Shown here: piece by piece, positions 1-7,042 of the stretch
How positions within the stretch are numbered: the stretch's first letter is position 1
Layout of the letters: each line of letters starts with the position of its first letter
From: JAUXFS01 sp050329575
GTDB lineage: Bacteria; Pseudomonadota; Alphaproteobacteria; Rhodospirillales; Defluviicoccaceae
DNA length: 30,812 nt
Assembly: GCA_050329575.1 (NCBI GenBank)
Contig: JBHJOP010000065.1
Span: 1 to 30,812, forward strand
Reading direction: 5' to 3'
Position numbers and translations under genes: made by a program
The notes under the pieces: generated by a model
What the model was told of the DNA's origin: nothing
Database searches by the model: none
What the model saw: only the letters and a program-made list of their open reading frames with translations

Positions 1-113
1 TCAACATCATCCGCCGCGACAAAACCAAGGGCTCGAACCGCATCAAGTTCAAGCGCGCCGCCTGGGATGACGATTTCCTGATCAGCCTCCTCGCCCCGGA
101 TCAAATGCGATAG
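1..113 (+). CDS. ISAs1-family transposase, C-terminal fragment (cut by window edge)
   Basis: An open frame enters from the left edge (first full codon at base 3) and stops at TAG 111-113, giving about 36 residues. It reads N-I-I-R-R-D-K-T-K-G, then a basic stretch, then AAWDDDFLISLL near the end. This matches from memory the C-terminal pattern of ISAs1-family DDE transposases: an N-L-L-R/K-x-(D/E)-K-T-like start, a basic K/R segment, then a (G/A)-W-D-(D/N)-(D/x)-(Y/F)-L-L close. ISAs1 transposases catalyse DNA cleavage and joining of their own element. The catalytic residues lie outside the window, so intactness cannot be judged. The family call rests on a short tail and would need a database search. 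Confidence 0.6.
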   Translation, partial: NIIRRDKTKGSNRIKFKRAAWDDDFLISLLAPDQMR

Positions 114-118
114 CCCTG
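1..118 (+). mobile_element. Right end of an ISAs1-like insertion sequence
   Basis: The transposase stop codon sits inside GCGATAGCCCTG, ending at base 118. ISAs1-type elements commonly end in CCCTG (CAGGG read inward), with the terminal inverted repeat overlapping or abutting the transposase stop, so base 118 is the likely outer edge. The left inverted repeat and the target duplication are outside the window. The bases right after the edge, CACCGTCC, would be the right copy of an 8-base target duplication if the element is intact. The boundary is inferred from the family pattern. Confidence 0.45.
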
Positions 119-180
119 CACCGTCCCCCTTCATTCGGGGGAGACCCTGCCCATATCAGCCTGGTCGGCGGGAGGGAGCG

Positions 181-903
181 ATGGCATGGCGACGGCGGCT
201 CGTTCTGGTGCTGGCGATCCTCGCCGGAGGAGGAGGGGGCGTGGCCGCTGACTGGCGGACCGCCAGCCGCGAGCCGATCGGCATCGCCCCCGATCCGGCC
301 GCGACCCGCGAAGCGGTGGTGCAGGTCTACGCCGCTCGCGCATGGGGCTGGCGCGGCCGGTTCGCGGTGCACACCTGGATCGCGGTCAAACCGACCGACG
401 CGGCGGCGTTCACCGTCTACGAAGTGATCGGCTGGCGGGCCTATCACGGTCTGCCGGCGCTCGCCGTCCATCGGCGTCCGCCGGACGGCCGCTGGTTCGG
501 CGCCGCGCCGGAGATCCTGTTCGACCTCAGAGGCGCCGGGGTCGACGGGGTCATCGGGCGCATCGATGCCGTCGCTCGTGCCTACCCGTTCGCCGACACC
601 TATCGCGTCTGGCCCGGCCCCAACAGCAACACCTTCACCGCCCACGTCGTGCGCGAGGTTCCGGAGCTCGTCGTCGACCTGCCGCCGACGGCGATCGGCA
701 AGGACTATCTGACCAGCGGCGTGGTGGCGCGGGCCCCGAGCGGCACCGGCGTCCAGATGTCGGTGTTCGGTCTGGTCGGGCTGATCGTCGGTCGCCGCGA
801 AGGCCTTGAGATCAATCTGCTCGGACTGGTGTTCGGTCTCGATCCCGACGAACTCGCGATCAAGCTGCCGATCGTCGGCCGCATCGGGCTCGGCGGGCGG
901 TAG
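181..903 (+). CDS. DUF3750 family exported protein
   Basis: This 240-residue protein has a basic start (MAWRRR), a hydrophobic run and a V-A-A motif near residue 23, which looks like a signal peptide, so it is probably periplasmic or membrane-anchored. The body matches the DUF3750 family as I remember it: A-R-A-W-G-W-R-G, then H-T-W-I-A-V-K, Y-E-V-I-G-W-R, W-P-G-P-N-S-N-T-F in the middle, and a late A-I-G-K-D-Y. No catalytic function is established that I know of. The conserved His, Trp and Asn residues suggest an active or ligand site, but that is inference. The ATG at 181 follows a purine-rich GGGAGGGAG. It begins about 60 bases after the probable IS end, so its promoter may be partly IS-derived. 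Confidence 0.75.
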   Translation: MAWRRRLVLVLAILAGGGGGVAADWRTASREPIGIAPDPAATREAVVQVYAARAWGWRGRFAVHTWIAVKPTDAAAFTVYEVIGWRAYHGLPALAVHRRPPDGRWFGAAPEILFDLRGAGVDGVIGRIDAVARAYPFADTYRVWPGPNSNTFTAHVVREVPELVVDLPPTAIGKDYLTSGVVARAPSGTGVQMSVFGLVGLIVGRREGLEINLLGLVFGLDPDELAIKLPIVGRIGLGGR

Positions 904-975
904 CCCGGCTGGGACCTTGCCAGCCGCCTGCATCCGGCTATGGTGGGGGTCGGTCATCGCGGCGGACGCGTCATC

Positions 976-1716
976 GTGAGCATCTGGGGCAAGGTTATCG
1001 GCGGGGTCGCCGGATTCGCGCTCGGCGGCCCGCTGGGGGCGCTGATCGGCGCCGTCGCCGGCCATGCCGTCGATAAGATCCGCTCCGAGCGGGGTGGCGA
1101 CGAGGACACCCCGGCCGCCGGCGCCAAGCAGGTGGCGTTCACCGTCGCCGTCATCGTGCTCGGGGCCAAGATGGCCAAGGCCGACGGCGTCGTCACCCGC
1201 GCCGAGGTCGAGGCGTTCAAGGAGGTGTTTCGCATCCCGCCGGGCGAGATGAGGAACGTCGGGAGGATCTTCGATCAGGCGAAACGGGATGCCGGCGGTT
1301 TCGAGCCCTATGCCCGGCAGGTGGCGTTCATGTTCCGCAACGAGCCGGCGGTGCTCGAGGATCTGCTCGGCGGGCTGTTCCACATCGCCCGCGCCGACGG
1401 CGAGATCCATCCCGCCGAACTCGACTACCTGCGCCGGGTCGCCCAGATCTTCGGCCTCGACGCGACCGCGTTCGAACGAGTGCGCGCGGCCTTCATGGGG
1501 GCCGACACCGCCGATCCCTACGAGATCCTGGGGATCGGCCGCGACGCCGACAACGAGACGATCAAGAAGACGTACCGGCGGCTGATCCGCGAGAACCATC
1601 CCGACACCCTGATCGCCCAGGGGATGCCGCAGGAGTTCATCGACGTCGCCAACGAGAAGATGGCCGCCATCAACGCCGCCTACGACAAGATCGAGAAGCA
1701 GCGGGGCCTCAGGTAG
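976..1716 (+). CDS. TerB/J-domain protein (DjlA-like co-chaperone)
   Basis: The protein is 246 residues from the GTG at 976. Domains in order: a glycine-rich segment (GGVAGFALGGPLGALIGAVAG, residues about 8-28) like a glycine zipper; a TerB-like helical domain (about 45-165) with two acidic 'K/R-A-D-G' turns (KADGVV, RADGEI); and a C-terminal J domain starting at D180 (DPYEILGI) with the essential H-P-D at 208-210. J domains stimulate DnaK ATPase activity, so this is probably a DnaK partner near the membrane, as for DjlA. An in-frame ATG at 940 would add 12 residues, but it has no ribosome site and the family usually starts MSIWGK, so the GTG is preferred. A separate single gene or the head of a loose operon is possible. 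Confidence 0.8.
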   Translation: MSIWGKVIGGVAGFALGGPLGALIGAVAGHAVDKIRSERGGDEDTPAAGAKQVAFTVAVIVLGAKMAKADGVVTRAEVEAFKEVFRIPPGEMRNVGRIFDQAKRDAGGFEPYARQVAFMFRNEPAVLEDLLGGLFHIARADGEIHPAELDYLRRVAQIFGLDATAFERVRAAFMGADTADPYEILGIGRDADNETIKKTYRRLIRENHPDTLIAQGMPQEFIDVANEKMAAINAAYDKIEKQRGLR

Positions 1717-1769
1717 GGCCGATCTGGCATGGCGCCGCCGACATTCCGATCCGTCCTGCGGACGGCGCG

Positions 1770-2645
1770 ATGAGGCCGCTCGATGGCGCGGCGGCACTCG
1801 CCGTGATCGTGATCTGGGGTTTGAACTTCGTCGTCGGCAAGATCGGCGTCGGCCAGATCCCGCCGTTGATGCTGATGAGCTTGCGCTTCGCGCTGGTGGC
1901 GGCGTTGCTGAGCCCGTTTCTGCGCCGGCCGGGGCGGTCGTGGCGGCCGGTGATCGCCGTGTCGGTGGTGCTGGGGGGGCTCCACTTCGGCTTGCTGTTC
2001 ACCGGCCTCAGGGGCGTCGACGCCGGCCCGGCGGCGATCGCCTTGCAGCTGACCGCTCCGTTCAGCGCCATTCTGGCGGCGGTCTTCTATCGCGAACGCC
2101 TGGGGCCGCTGCAGATCCTCGGCATGGCCGTGGCCTTCGCCGGCGTCGCGTTGCTCGCCGGCGCGCCGAGCACGGCGACCAGCCTCGCGCACCTGTCGCT
2201 GGTGGTCCTCGCCGCCCTCGCCTGGGCCTATGCCAACATCCTGATCAAGCGGCTCGGCGGCATCAACGTGTTCGTGCTCAACGCCTGGGTGGCGCTGCTC
2301 GCTCTGCCGCAGCTGTTCGCCGCCAGCCTGTGGCTGGAGGAGGGCCAGCTCGCGGCGATGGCCGCCGCCGACTGGCGGGGCTGGGGGGCGATCGTCTACA
2401 TGGCGGTGGGCGCCTCGATCACCGCCTACGGACTGTGGTATTACCTGATCGCCAAGTACGAGGTGAACCGGATCGTGCCGCTGACCCTGCTCTCGCCGGT
2501 GCTGGCGGTGGTGTTCGCGATCGCCATCCTCGACGAACCGTTGACCGTGCGCATCGTGGTGGGCGGTCTCGTGACCATCGCCGGTGTGGCCATGATCCAG
2601 TTCCTGCGCCCGTCGGCGCCGCCGGCGGCGGGACAGCCGTCGTGA
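1770..2645 (+). CDS. EamA/DMT family exporter
   Basis: This 291-residue, very hydrophobic protein has about ten predicted membrane segments and two EamA repeats (about 5-130 and 145-282). The start, V-I-W-G-L-N-F-V-V-G-K-I-G, followed by P-P-L-M-L-M-S-L-R-F, closely resembles E. coli EamA (YdeD), an exporter of O-acetylserine and cysteine. The second repeat has Y-x-L-W-Y-Y-L-I-A-K-Y-E, also as in EamA. Substrate cannot be assigned; drug/metabolite transporters move many small molecules out across the inner membrane. The stop codon overlaps the GTG start of the downstream amidase (GTGA, 2642-2645), so the two are probably translated together. The ribosome site at the start is weak. Confidence 0.85.
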   Translation: MRPLDGAAALAVIVIWGLNFVVGKIGVGQIPPLMLMSLRFALVAALLSPFLRRPGRSWRPVIAVSVVLGGLHFGLLFTGLRGVDAGPAAIALQLTAPFSAILAAVFYRERLGPLQILGMAVAFAGVALLAGAPSTATSLAHLSLVVLAALAWAYANILIKRLGGINVFVLNAWVALLALPQLFAASLWLEEGQLAAMAAADWRGWGAIVYMAVGASITAYGLWYYLIAKYEVNRIVPLTLLSPVLAVVFAIAILDEPLTVRIVVGGLVTIAGVAMIQFLRPSAPPAAGQPS

Positions 2646-3346
2646 TCGCCGACCGGCCGTCGCCGAGCTTCGATGCCCGTCCGGCGGGTCGCGGCGTCGA
2701 CATGCTGGTCCTCCACTACACCGGCATGGAGACCGCCGAGGCGGCGCTGGCGCGGCTCACCGACCCGGCGGCGGCGGTCAGCGCCCACTATCTGATCGAC
2801 GAGGACGGGACGATCCGCCGGCTGGTCGAGGAGGACTGCCGCGCCTGGCACGCGGGCGTTGCCTTCTGGCGCGGCGCCACCGACATCAACGCCCGCTCGA
2901 TCGGCATCGAGCTGGTCAACCCCGGCCACGAGTTCGGCTACCGGCCGTTTCCAGAGCCGCAGATGGCGGCCCTCGTCGAACTCGCCGGCGACATCGTCGC
3001 CCGCCACCCGATCCCGGCCCGCAACGTCGTCGGCCACGCGGACGTGGCCCCGCGGCGCAAGGCCGATCCGGGCGAGCTGTTCGACTGGCGGCGACTTGCC
3101 GCCGCCGGCATCGGTCTGTGGCCGGAACCGTCGGAGACCTGCGTCATGGACCGGGACGCGATCGGGGCGATGCTGACCGAGGTCGGCTACGAGATCGAGG
3201 ACCTGTTCCATACCCTGCGGGCGTTCCAGCGCCATTTCCGTCCGGCGGCGATCCACGGCCGCATCGACTTCGAGACTGCCCGCCGCCTGCACGGCCTGGC
3301 GGCGATCTGCGGCGGCGGGCGGTCGCCCTCGTTCATCGTTCGTTAA
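2642..3346 (+). CDS. N-acetylmuramoyl-L-alanine amidase (AmpD-like, Amidase_2 plus PG-binding)
   Basis: Predicted zinc amidase of 234 residues that cuts the bond between N-acetylmuramic acid and L-alanine in murein or anhydro-muropeptides. Expected zinc ligands are visible: H25 in V-L-H-Y-T, H132 in V-V-G-H-A-D-V, and D142 in the K-A-D-P-G motif (K140 to G144). The S-I-G-I-E-L-V-N motif is also family-typical. The C-terminal ~60 residues (M-L-T-E-V-G-Y to R-R-L-H-G-L) form a peptidoglycan-binding-like helical domain, as in AmiD/AmpD-type enzymes. No obvious signal peptide is present, so cytoplasmic murein recycling (AmpD role) is the simplest reading. The GTG start at 2642 overlaps the upstream transporter stop by four bases; this start is chosen because of the overlap and the short leader before the catalytic fold. 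Confidence 0.85.
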   Translation: MIADRPSPSFDARPAGRGVDMLVLHYTGMETAEAALARLTDPAAAVSAHYLIDEDGTIRRLVEEDCRAWHAGVAFWRGATDINARSIGIELVNPGHEFGYRPFPEPQMAALVELAGDIVARHPIPARNVVGHADVAPRRKADPGELFDWRRLAAAGIGLWPEPSETCVMDRDAIGAMLTEVGYEIEDLFHTLRAFQRHFRPAAIHGRIDFETARRLHGLAAICGGGRSPSFIVR

Positions 3347-3450
3347 CGGTCGCTCCCGTAACCTCGCTGACGATCCTCGTCCTTCGGCGGCGCCGGCGGG
3401 ATCGCCGGGACCGGCGGCCGCAGGACGCTCGCGAGCGATAGGACCCGATC

Positions 3451-4362
3451 ATGCCTTCACGACCGTTCCGACTGTTCCTGGTCATGGCCGCCGCGGTGCT
3501 GGCGGTCGGCTGTGCCCAGATCGATGCCGCCGGCGAGGGGCCGGAGGTGGCGGAGATCCGCCGCGCGGCCGATCGTGGCGATGCCGAGGCCCAGTACCAG
3601 ATGGGCCTGCGCTATGCCACCGGCGACGGTGTCACCCGCCACCACGTCCGCGCCCGCGGCTGGTTCGAACTCGCCGCCGCGCAGGGGCACCGCGGCGCAC
3701 AGTATCGGCTCGGCCTCGCCTACGCCGCGGGACGCGGCGTCTCGCGGGACCCCGAACGGGCGCTCGCCTGGCTCACGCAAGCCGCCGAGGGCGGCCACGT
3801 GCGCGCCCAGTACCGACTGGGCGAGGCCTATCTGCACGGTCGTGGCACCCCCCGCGAACCGGCGTGGGCGGCCCGCTGGCTGGAGATGGCGGCGCTGCGC
3901 GGACACACGGAGGCGCAGGTGGCGCTCGGCGTCGGTCACGCCGCCGGCAGCGGCCTGCCGATCGATCGCGTGCAGGCATGGACATGGCTCCGGATCGCCG
4001 AGGCCGATGGCCACGAGCAGGCGGCGGCGCTCCGCCACAAGATCGAGCCGGCGCTGACCGCGGCCGAGATGCGGGCGGCGGAAGCCCGGTTCGCGGACTG
4101 GCAGCCGCTGCGCCCGAACCAACCGATCGACGAGCCGACGGTCCGCTTCGCCCAGTACGCGCTGTTCCAGCTCGGCTACGAACCGGGGCCGGTGACCGGA
4201 CGGCTCGGTCCGGCGACGGCGGCGGCGCTCGCCCGCTACGGAGAGGCGTCGGGTGTCGGCGCCGCGGGCAGCACCCTTACCCCGGCGATGATCGAGCGGC
4301 TGAGGATGGACCTGGCCACGCTGCCGGCCGAGGACCTCAAGGCCGATCTGCGCCGCGAGTAG
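3451..4362 (+). CDS. Sel1-repeat lipoprotein with C-terminal peptidoglycan-binding domain
   Basis: The protein is 303 residues. The N-terminus is a signal peptide with a lipobox-like A-V-G-C ending at C21, slightly off the consensus because position -3 is Ala. Four or so Sel1 (TPR-like) repeats follow, roughly residues 37-190, each with an A-(Q/E)-(Y/V)-x-(L/M)-G-x-x-(Y/H)-A-x-G-x-G pattern and basic-Pro loops. The final part (about 226-285, V-R-F-A-Q-Y-A-L-F-Q-L-G-Y and T-G-R-L-G-P-A-T-A-A-A-L) looks like PG_binding_1. Sel1 repeats bind protein partners, and the tail suggests anchoring to murein. A periplasmic scaffold or envelope regulator is inferred; no enzyme motif was seen. It lies between an amidase gene and rnpB/dcw, in the same direction, but has about 100 bases of spacer before it. 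Confidence 0.8.
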   Translation: MPSRPFRLFLVMAAAVLAVGCAQIDAAGEGPEVAEIRRAADRGDAEAQYQMGLRYATGDGVTRHHVRARGWFELAAAQGHRGAQYRLGLAYAAGRGVSRDPERALAWLTQAAEGGHVRAQYRLGEAYLHGRGTPREPAWAARWLEMAALRGHTEAQVALGVGHAAGSGLPIDRVQAWTWLRIAEADGHEQAAALRHKIEPALTAAEMRAAEARFADWQPLRPNQPIDEPTVRFAQYALFQLGYEPGPVTGRLGPATAAALARYGEASGVGAAGSTLTPAMIERLRMDLATLPAEDLKADLRRE

Positions 4363-4401
4363 GCGGGGTCGCCGAAATCGGGGTCCGGTTGCCGCCGGGC
4401 C

Positions 4402-4429
4402 TTGATTCCCCGCGGCCGGCAACTAAACT
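4402..4429 (+). promoter_or_regulatory. Probable sigma70-type promoter of rnpB
   Basis: TTGATT at 4402-4407 and TAAACT at 4424-4429 are separated by 16 bases. Transcription would begin about 7 bases after the -10 box, near 4436, which coincides with the 5' strand of the RNase P P1 helix (4438). The match to the expected RNA 5' end is the main support; the boxes themselves are imperfect. Confidence 0.55.
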
Positions 4430-4432
4430 CCG

Positions 4433-4831
<399 letters not shown>

Positions 4832-5068
4832 CTTCGACCCCCTTTCGTTCCGATTTGGCCCCGCGCCGGACTCGGCGAAGTAAGAACAAAAACAGAACAA
4901 TAATTCCTCCCCCGCATCCTGCCGAAACCTCGCACCGGTGTCGCCCGGCTCCCGCCGGCACGCGAATCCTCTTCGCCTGTTGCTCTCCGACCAGCGGCGA
5001 GACGTCGATCGCGACCGCCGGCGCGTACCGGTTCCTTGCCCATGAAAACCCTTTATTAAGACATGCTG

Positions 5069-5083
5069 TCCCATGCTTTCCCA
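5069..5083 (-). promoter_or_regulatory. MraZ-box-like operator (two TGGGA repeats)
   Basis: The + strand reads TCCCA-TGCTT-TCCCA, which on the minus strand is TGGGA-N5-TGGGA. MraZ in E. coli binds TGGGN direct repeats spaced by five bases in its own promoter region, so spacing and sequence fit autoregulation of the dcw cluster. The repeat ends exactly where the -35 box begins (5084). A third flanking unit on either side is poorly conserved (GACCA at 5089-5093, AGACA upstream). The operator role is inferred. Confidence 0.5.
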
Positions 5084-5110
5084 TTGACGACCAAATATTA
5101 CCATGATAAT
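5084..5110 (+). promoter_or_regulatory. Probable promoter of mraZ and the dcw cluster
   Basis: TTGACG at 5084-5089 (five of six consensus bases) and GATAAT at 5105-5110 (five of six) are separated by 15 bases, shorter than the ideal 17. Transcription would begin near 5117, giving a leader of about 95 nt before mraZ. The placement directly after the MraZ-like repeat supports it. It also argues against the in-frame ATG at 5113, which lies upstream of this start. Confidence 0.55.
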
Positions 5111-5211
5111 CCATGATCGGGCGCCGAGAGCGCCGGGAACAGAGGCCTCCGGTCGCAACGGCCTGGCCGCCGGCGCGAGGCGCCGAACAACGAGGTTTTC
5201 CGGGAGCCGGC

Positions 5212-5682
5212 ATGCCGTTATTGCTCGGCAGGTATGTCAACAAGGTCGACCGCAAGGGACGGGTGTCGGTGCCCAAGCTGTTCCGTGACGCATTCATGGA
5301 TCAGCACTCCGGCTTCTCGGGCGTCTATGCCTATCCGTTGTTCAAGTATCCGGCGATCGAGGCCTGCCCGGAGACGTTGATGATGCGGGTGGTCGAGAGC
5401 CTCGAAGACATGGCGATGTTCTCCGAAGACCAGGACGACCTGTCTTCGGTCCTGACCGAGAGCACCGTGCCGCTGCCGTTCGACCCGGAGGGTCGGGTGG
5501 TGCTGCCCGACGAGCTGATCGAACATGCCGGCATCGACGGCGAGGCGTTGTTCGTCGGCCGCGGCAAGGCGTTCCGCATCTGGAACCCGGAGACCTATCG
5601 CCAGCATCGGCAGGGCGCGTTCGAGCGGGTCCGTGACCGCGGTGCCATCCTGCCGTTGCGCCGTGAACCGGAGGAGCCGTGA
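5212..5682 (+). CDS. mraZ: Transcriptional regulator MraZ
   Basis: This 156-residue, AbrB-like DNA-binding protein is the first gene of the dcw cluster and is known elsewhere to repress its own operon. Both conserved D-x-x-x-R motifs are present: D-R-K-G-R-V-S-V-P near residue 13, and D-P-E-G-R-V-V-L-P in the second half, as expected for the tandem MraZ fold. The ATG at 5212 is chosen because M-P-L-L-L-G-R-Y-V-N-K-V-D matches the normal MraZ N-terminus, with GGGAG just upstream. Longer in-frame starts would add about 33 residues of low-complexity sequence. The stop overlaps the rsmH GTG by four bases (5679-5682). Regulation: probably self-regulated through the TGGGA repeats at 5069-5083. Confidence 0.95.
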   Translation: MPLLLGRYVNKVDRKGRVSVPKLFRDAFMDQHSGFSGVYAYPLFKYPAIEACPETLMMRVVESLEDMAMFSEDQDDLSSVLTESTVPLPFDPEGRVVLPDELIEHAGIDGEALFVGRGKAFRIWNPETYRQHRQGAFERVRDRGAILPLRREPEEP

Positions 5683-6665
5683 CGAGCGTGCCGTTCGCCC
5701 ATCTGCCGGTGATGTCGAACGAGGTGCTGGACGCGCTGGCACCGCGCAGCGGCGCGGTCTACGTCGATGCCACCTTCGGCGCCGGCGGCTACGCCCGGGC
5801 GATCCTCGACGTCGCCGGCTGCACCGTGATCGCCTTCGATCGCGACCCCGAGGCCTGTGCCGCCGGCGCCGAGCTCGTCGCCCGCTATTCGGGTCGCCTG
5901 GTCGTCCTCCACGGCCGCTTCGGCGAGATGGAGGCGCGACTCGGCGCCCGTGGCGTCGACAGGGTCGACGGCATCGCCTTCGATCTCGGGGTGTCGTCGC
6001 CGCACCTCGACCGGCCGGAGCGCGGCTTCTCGTTCCGCGCCGACGGCCCGCTCGACATGCGCATGGATCCGGGCGATCCGATCACCGCCGCCGATGCCGT
6101 CAACGGCCTTGCCGAGGACGAACTCGCCCGCATCCTGTTCACGTTCGGCGAGGAACGGGCGGCGCGCCGCATCGCCCGGGCGATCGTCGAGGCGCGCCGC
6201 ACGGCGCCGATCACCCGCACCGCCGGGCTCGCCGACATCGTTCGCCGGGTGGTCCCCAGGGCCCGCGACGGCATCGACCCGGCGACCCGCACCTTCCAGG
6301 CGCTGCGCATCCACGTCAACGACGAACTCGGCGAGCTCGACCGCGGGCTCCTCGCCGCCGAGCGGCTGCTCGCGCCGGGCGGTCGGCTGTGCGTCGTCGC
6401 CTTCCACTCGCTCGAGGATCGCCGGATCAAGTCCTTTCTCACCGCCCGCTGCGGGGCGTCGCCGCGGCCGTCGCGGCATCTCCCGGCGACGGGGGCCGAG
6501 GCCGAGCCGACGGCCAGTTTCCGCCTGCTCCGGCGCGGCGTCGTGCGGCCGACGCCGGCCGAGGTGGTCCGCAATCCCCGCGCCCGGTCGGCACGACTGC
6601 GGGCCGCAGAGCGCACGGCCGCGCCGCCGCATCCGGGTCCAACCGAACAGAGGAGGGCGGCATGA
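5679..6665 (+). CDS. rsmH: 16S rRNA (cytosine(1402)-N(4))-methyltransferase RsmH
   Basis: Methylates N4 of C1402 in 16S rRNA using SAM; 328 residues, also called MraW. The SAM-binding loop is at residues 30-37 (D-A-T-F-G-A-G-G). Other family motifs: H-L-P-V-M at the start; F-D-L-G-V-S-S-P-H-L-D; R-G-F-S-F-R-x-D-G-P-L-D-M-R-M-D; T-F-Q-A-L-R-I-x-V-N-D-E-L; and F-H-S-L-E-D-R-x-I-K-x-F. All are intact. The GTG start overlaps the mraZ stop (GTGA), and the 3' end overlaps the ftsL ATG (ATGA). The length is normal for the family. The C-terminal tail is Arg/Pro-rich. Confidence 0.97.
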   Translation: MTSVPFAHLPVMSNEVLDALAPRSGAVYVDATFGAGGYARAILDVAGCTVIAFDRDPEACAAGAELVARYSGRLVVLHGRFGEMEARLGARGVDRVDGIAFDLGVSSPHLDRPERGFSFRADGPLDMRMDPGDPITAADAVNGLAEDELARILFTFGEERAARRIARAIVEARRTAPITRTAGLADIVRRVVPRARDGIDPATRTFQALRIHVNDELGELDRGLLAAERLLAPGGRLCVVAFHSLEDRRIKSFLTARCGASPRPSRHLPATGAEAEPTASFRLLRRGVVRPTPAEVVRNPRARSARLRAAERTAAPPHPGPTEQRRAA

Positions 6666-7042
6666 TCCGCTGGTCGAACCTCGGCAAGCACACCACGGTG
6701 CTGTTCCTGGTGCTGGCGATCGGATTGGCGCTGGTGCTGTTCTCGGTGAAGCACCAGGTCCAGAACCTGGAGCACGAGTTGGCGCAGCTGAGCCAGCGGA
6801 TCGCCGCCGAGCGGCAGACCACCCACGTGCTGCGGGCCGAGTTCAGCTATCTGACCGACACCGATCGCCTGCGCACCCTGTCGCTGCGGCACCTCGATCT
6901 GCAGCCGGTGCAGCCGCGCCAGGTCGGATCGTTCGCTGTGCTGGTCGCGGCGCCCGATCGTGACGCCGCCGCCGGGGACGCCCAGCGCGCCCCTTCGGCC
7001 GTTCCGGTGCAGCCGGCCGCGGCGGGAGCGGGCGAACGATGA
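6662..7042 (+). CDS. ftsL: Cell division protein FtsL
   Basis: This 126-residue bitopic membrane protein has a short basic start, one membrane segment (about 11-28) and a coiled-coil-like stretch (K-H-Q-V-Q-N-L-E-H-E-L onward, about 30-70) predicted to face the periplasm and pair with FtsB/DivIC. The alphaproteobacterial FtsL signature, (L-R-A-E-F-S-Y-L-T) followed by R-L-R-T-L-S-L-R-H-L-D-L-Q-P-V-Q, is clear. The Ala/Pro-rich tail is poorly conserved. It sits in the conserved position between rsmH and ftsI, with ATGA overlaps at both ends. FtsL is usually poorly conserved, so assignment relies on the motif plus context. Confidence 0.9.
   Translation: MIRWSNLGKHTTVLFLVLAIGLALVLFSVKHQVQNLEHELAQLSQRIAAERQTTHVLRAEFSYLTDTDRLRTLSLRHLDLQPVQPRQVGSFAVLVAAPDRDAAAGDAQRAPSAVPVQPAAAGAGER

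Larger units (their letters stand above)
4832..5211 (+). other. Intergenic spacer between rnpB and mraZ
   Basis: There is no supported coding sequence in about 380 bases. The span contains an A-rich stretch (4877-4905), two GANTC sites (GACTC 4869-4873, GAATC 4964-4968) that could be CcrM methylation sites, a small hairpin CGCCG-GACT-CGGCG near 4864-4877 with no T run after it, and an AT-rich promoter zone from about 5041 to 5115 for mraZ. Minus-strand frames across it overlap rnpB, have no ribosome site and resemble no family I know. Confidence 0.6.

Noticed and set aside
124..142. Hairpin TCCCCC / GGGGGA as a terminator of the transposase
   Set aside because: Six-base stem but no run of T after it; kept only as a note.
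940..975. ATG at 940 as the start of the TerB/J-domain gene
   Set aside because: No ribosome site and a 12-residue leader unlike the family; the GTG at 976 gives the normal MSIWGK start.
82..1797. Minus-strand open frame of 571 codons across the DUF3750 and DnaJ-like genes
   Set aside because: Low-complexity shadow frame with no family resemblance; the plus-strand genes carry clear motifs.
3393..3408. Hairpin CCGGCG-GGAT-CGCCGG between the amidase and Sel1 genes as a terminator
   Set aside because: No T run; such short GC hairpins are frequent by chance in this base composition.
5113..5211. In-frame upstream ATG (5113) for mraZ
   Set aside because: It lies at or before the predicted transcription start (about 5117) and adds a non-conserved leader.
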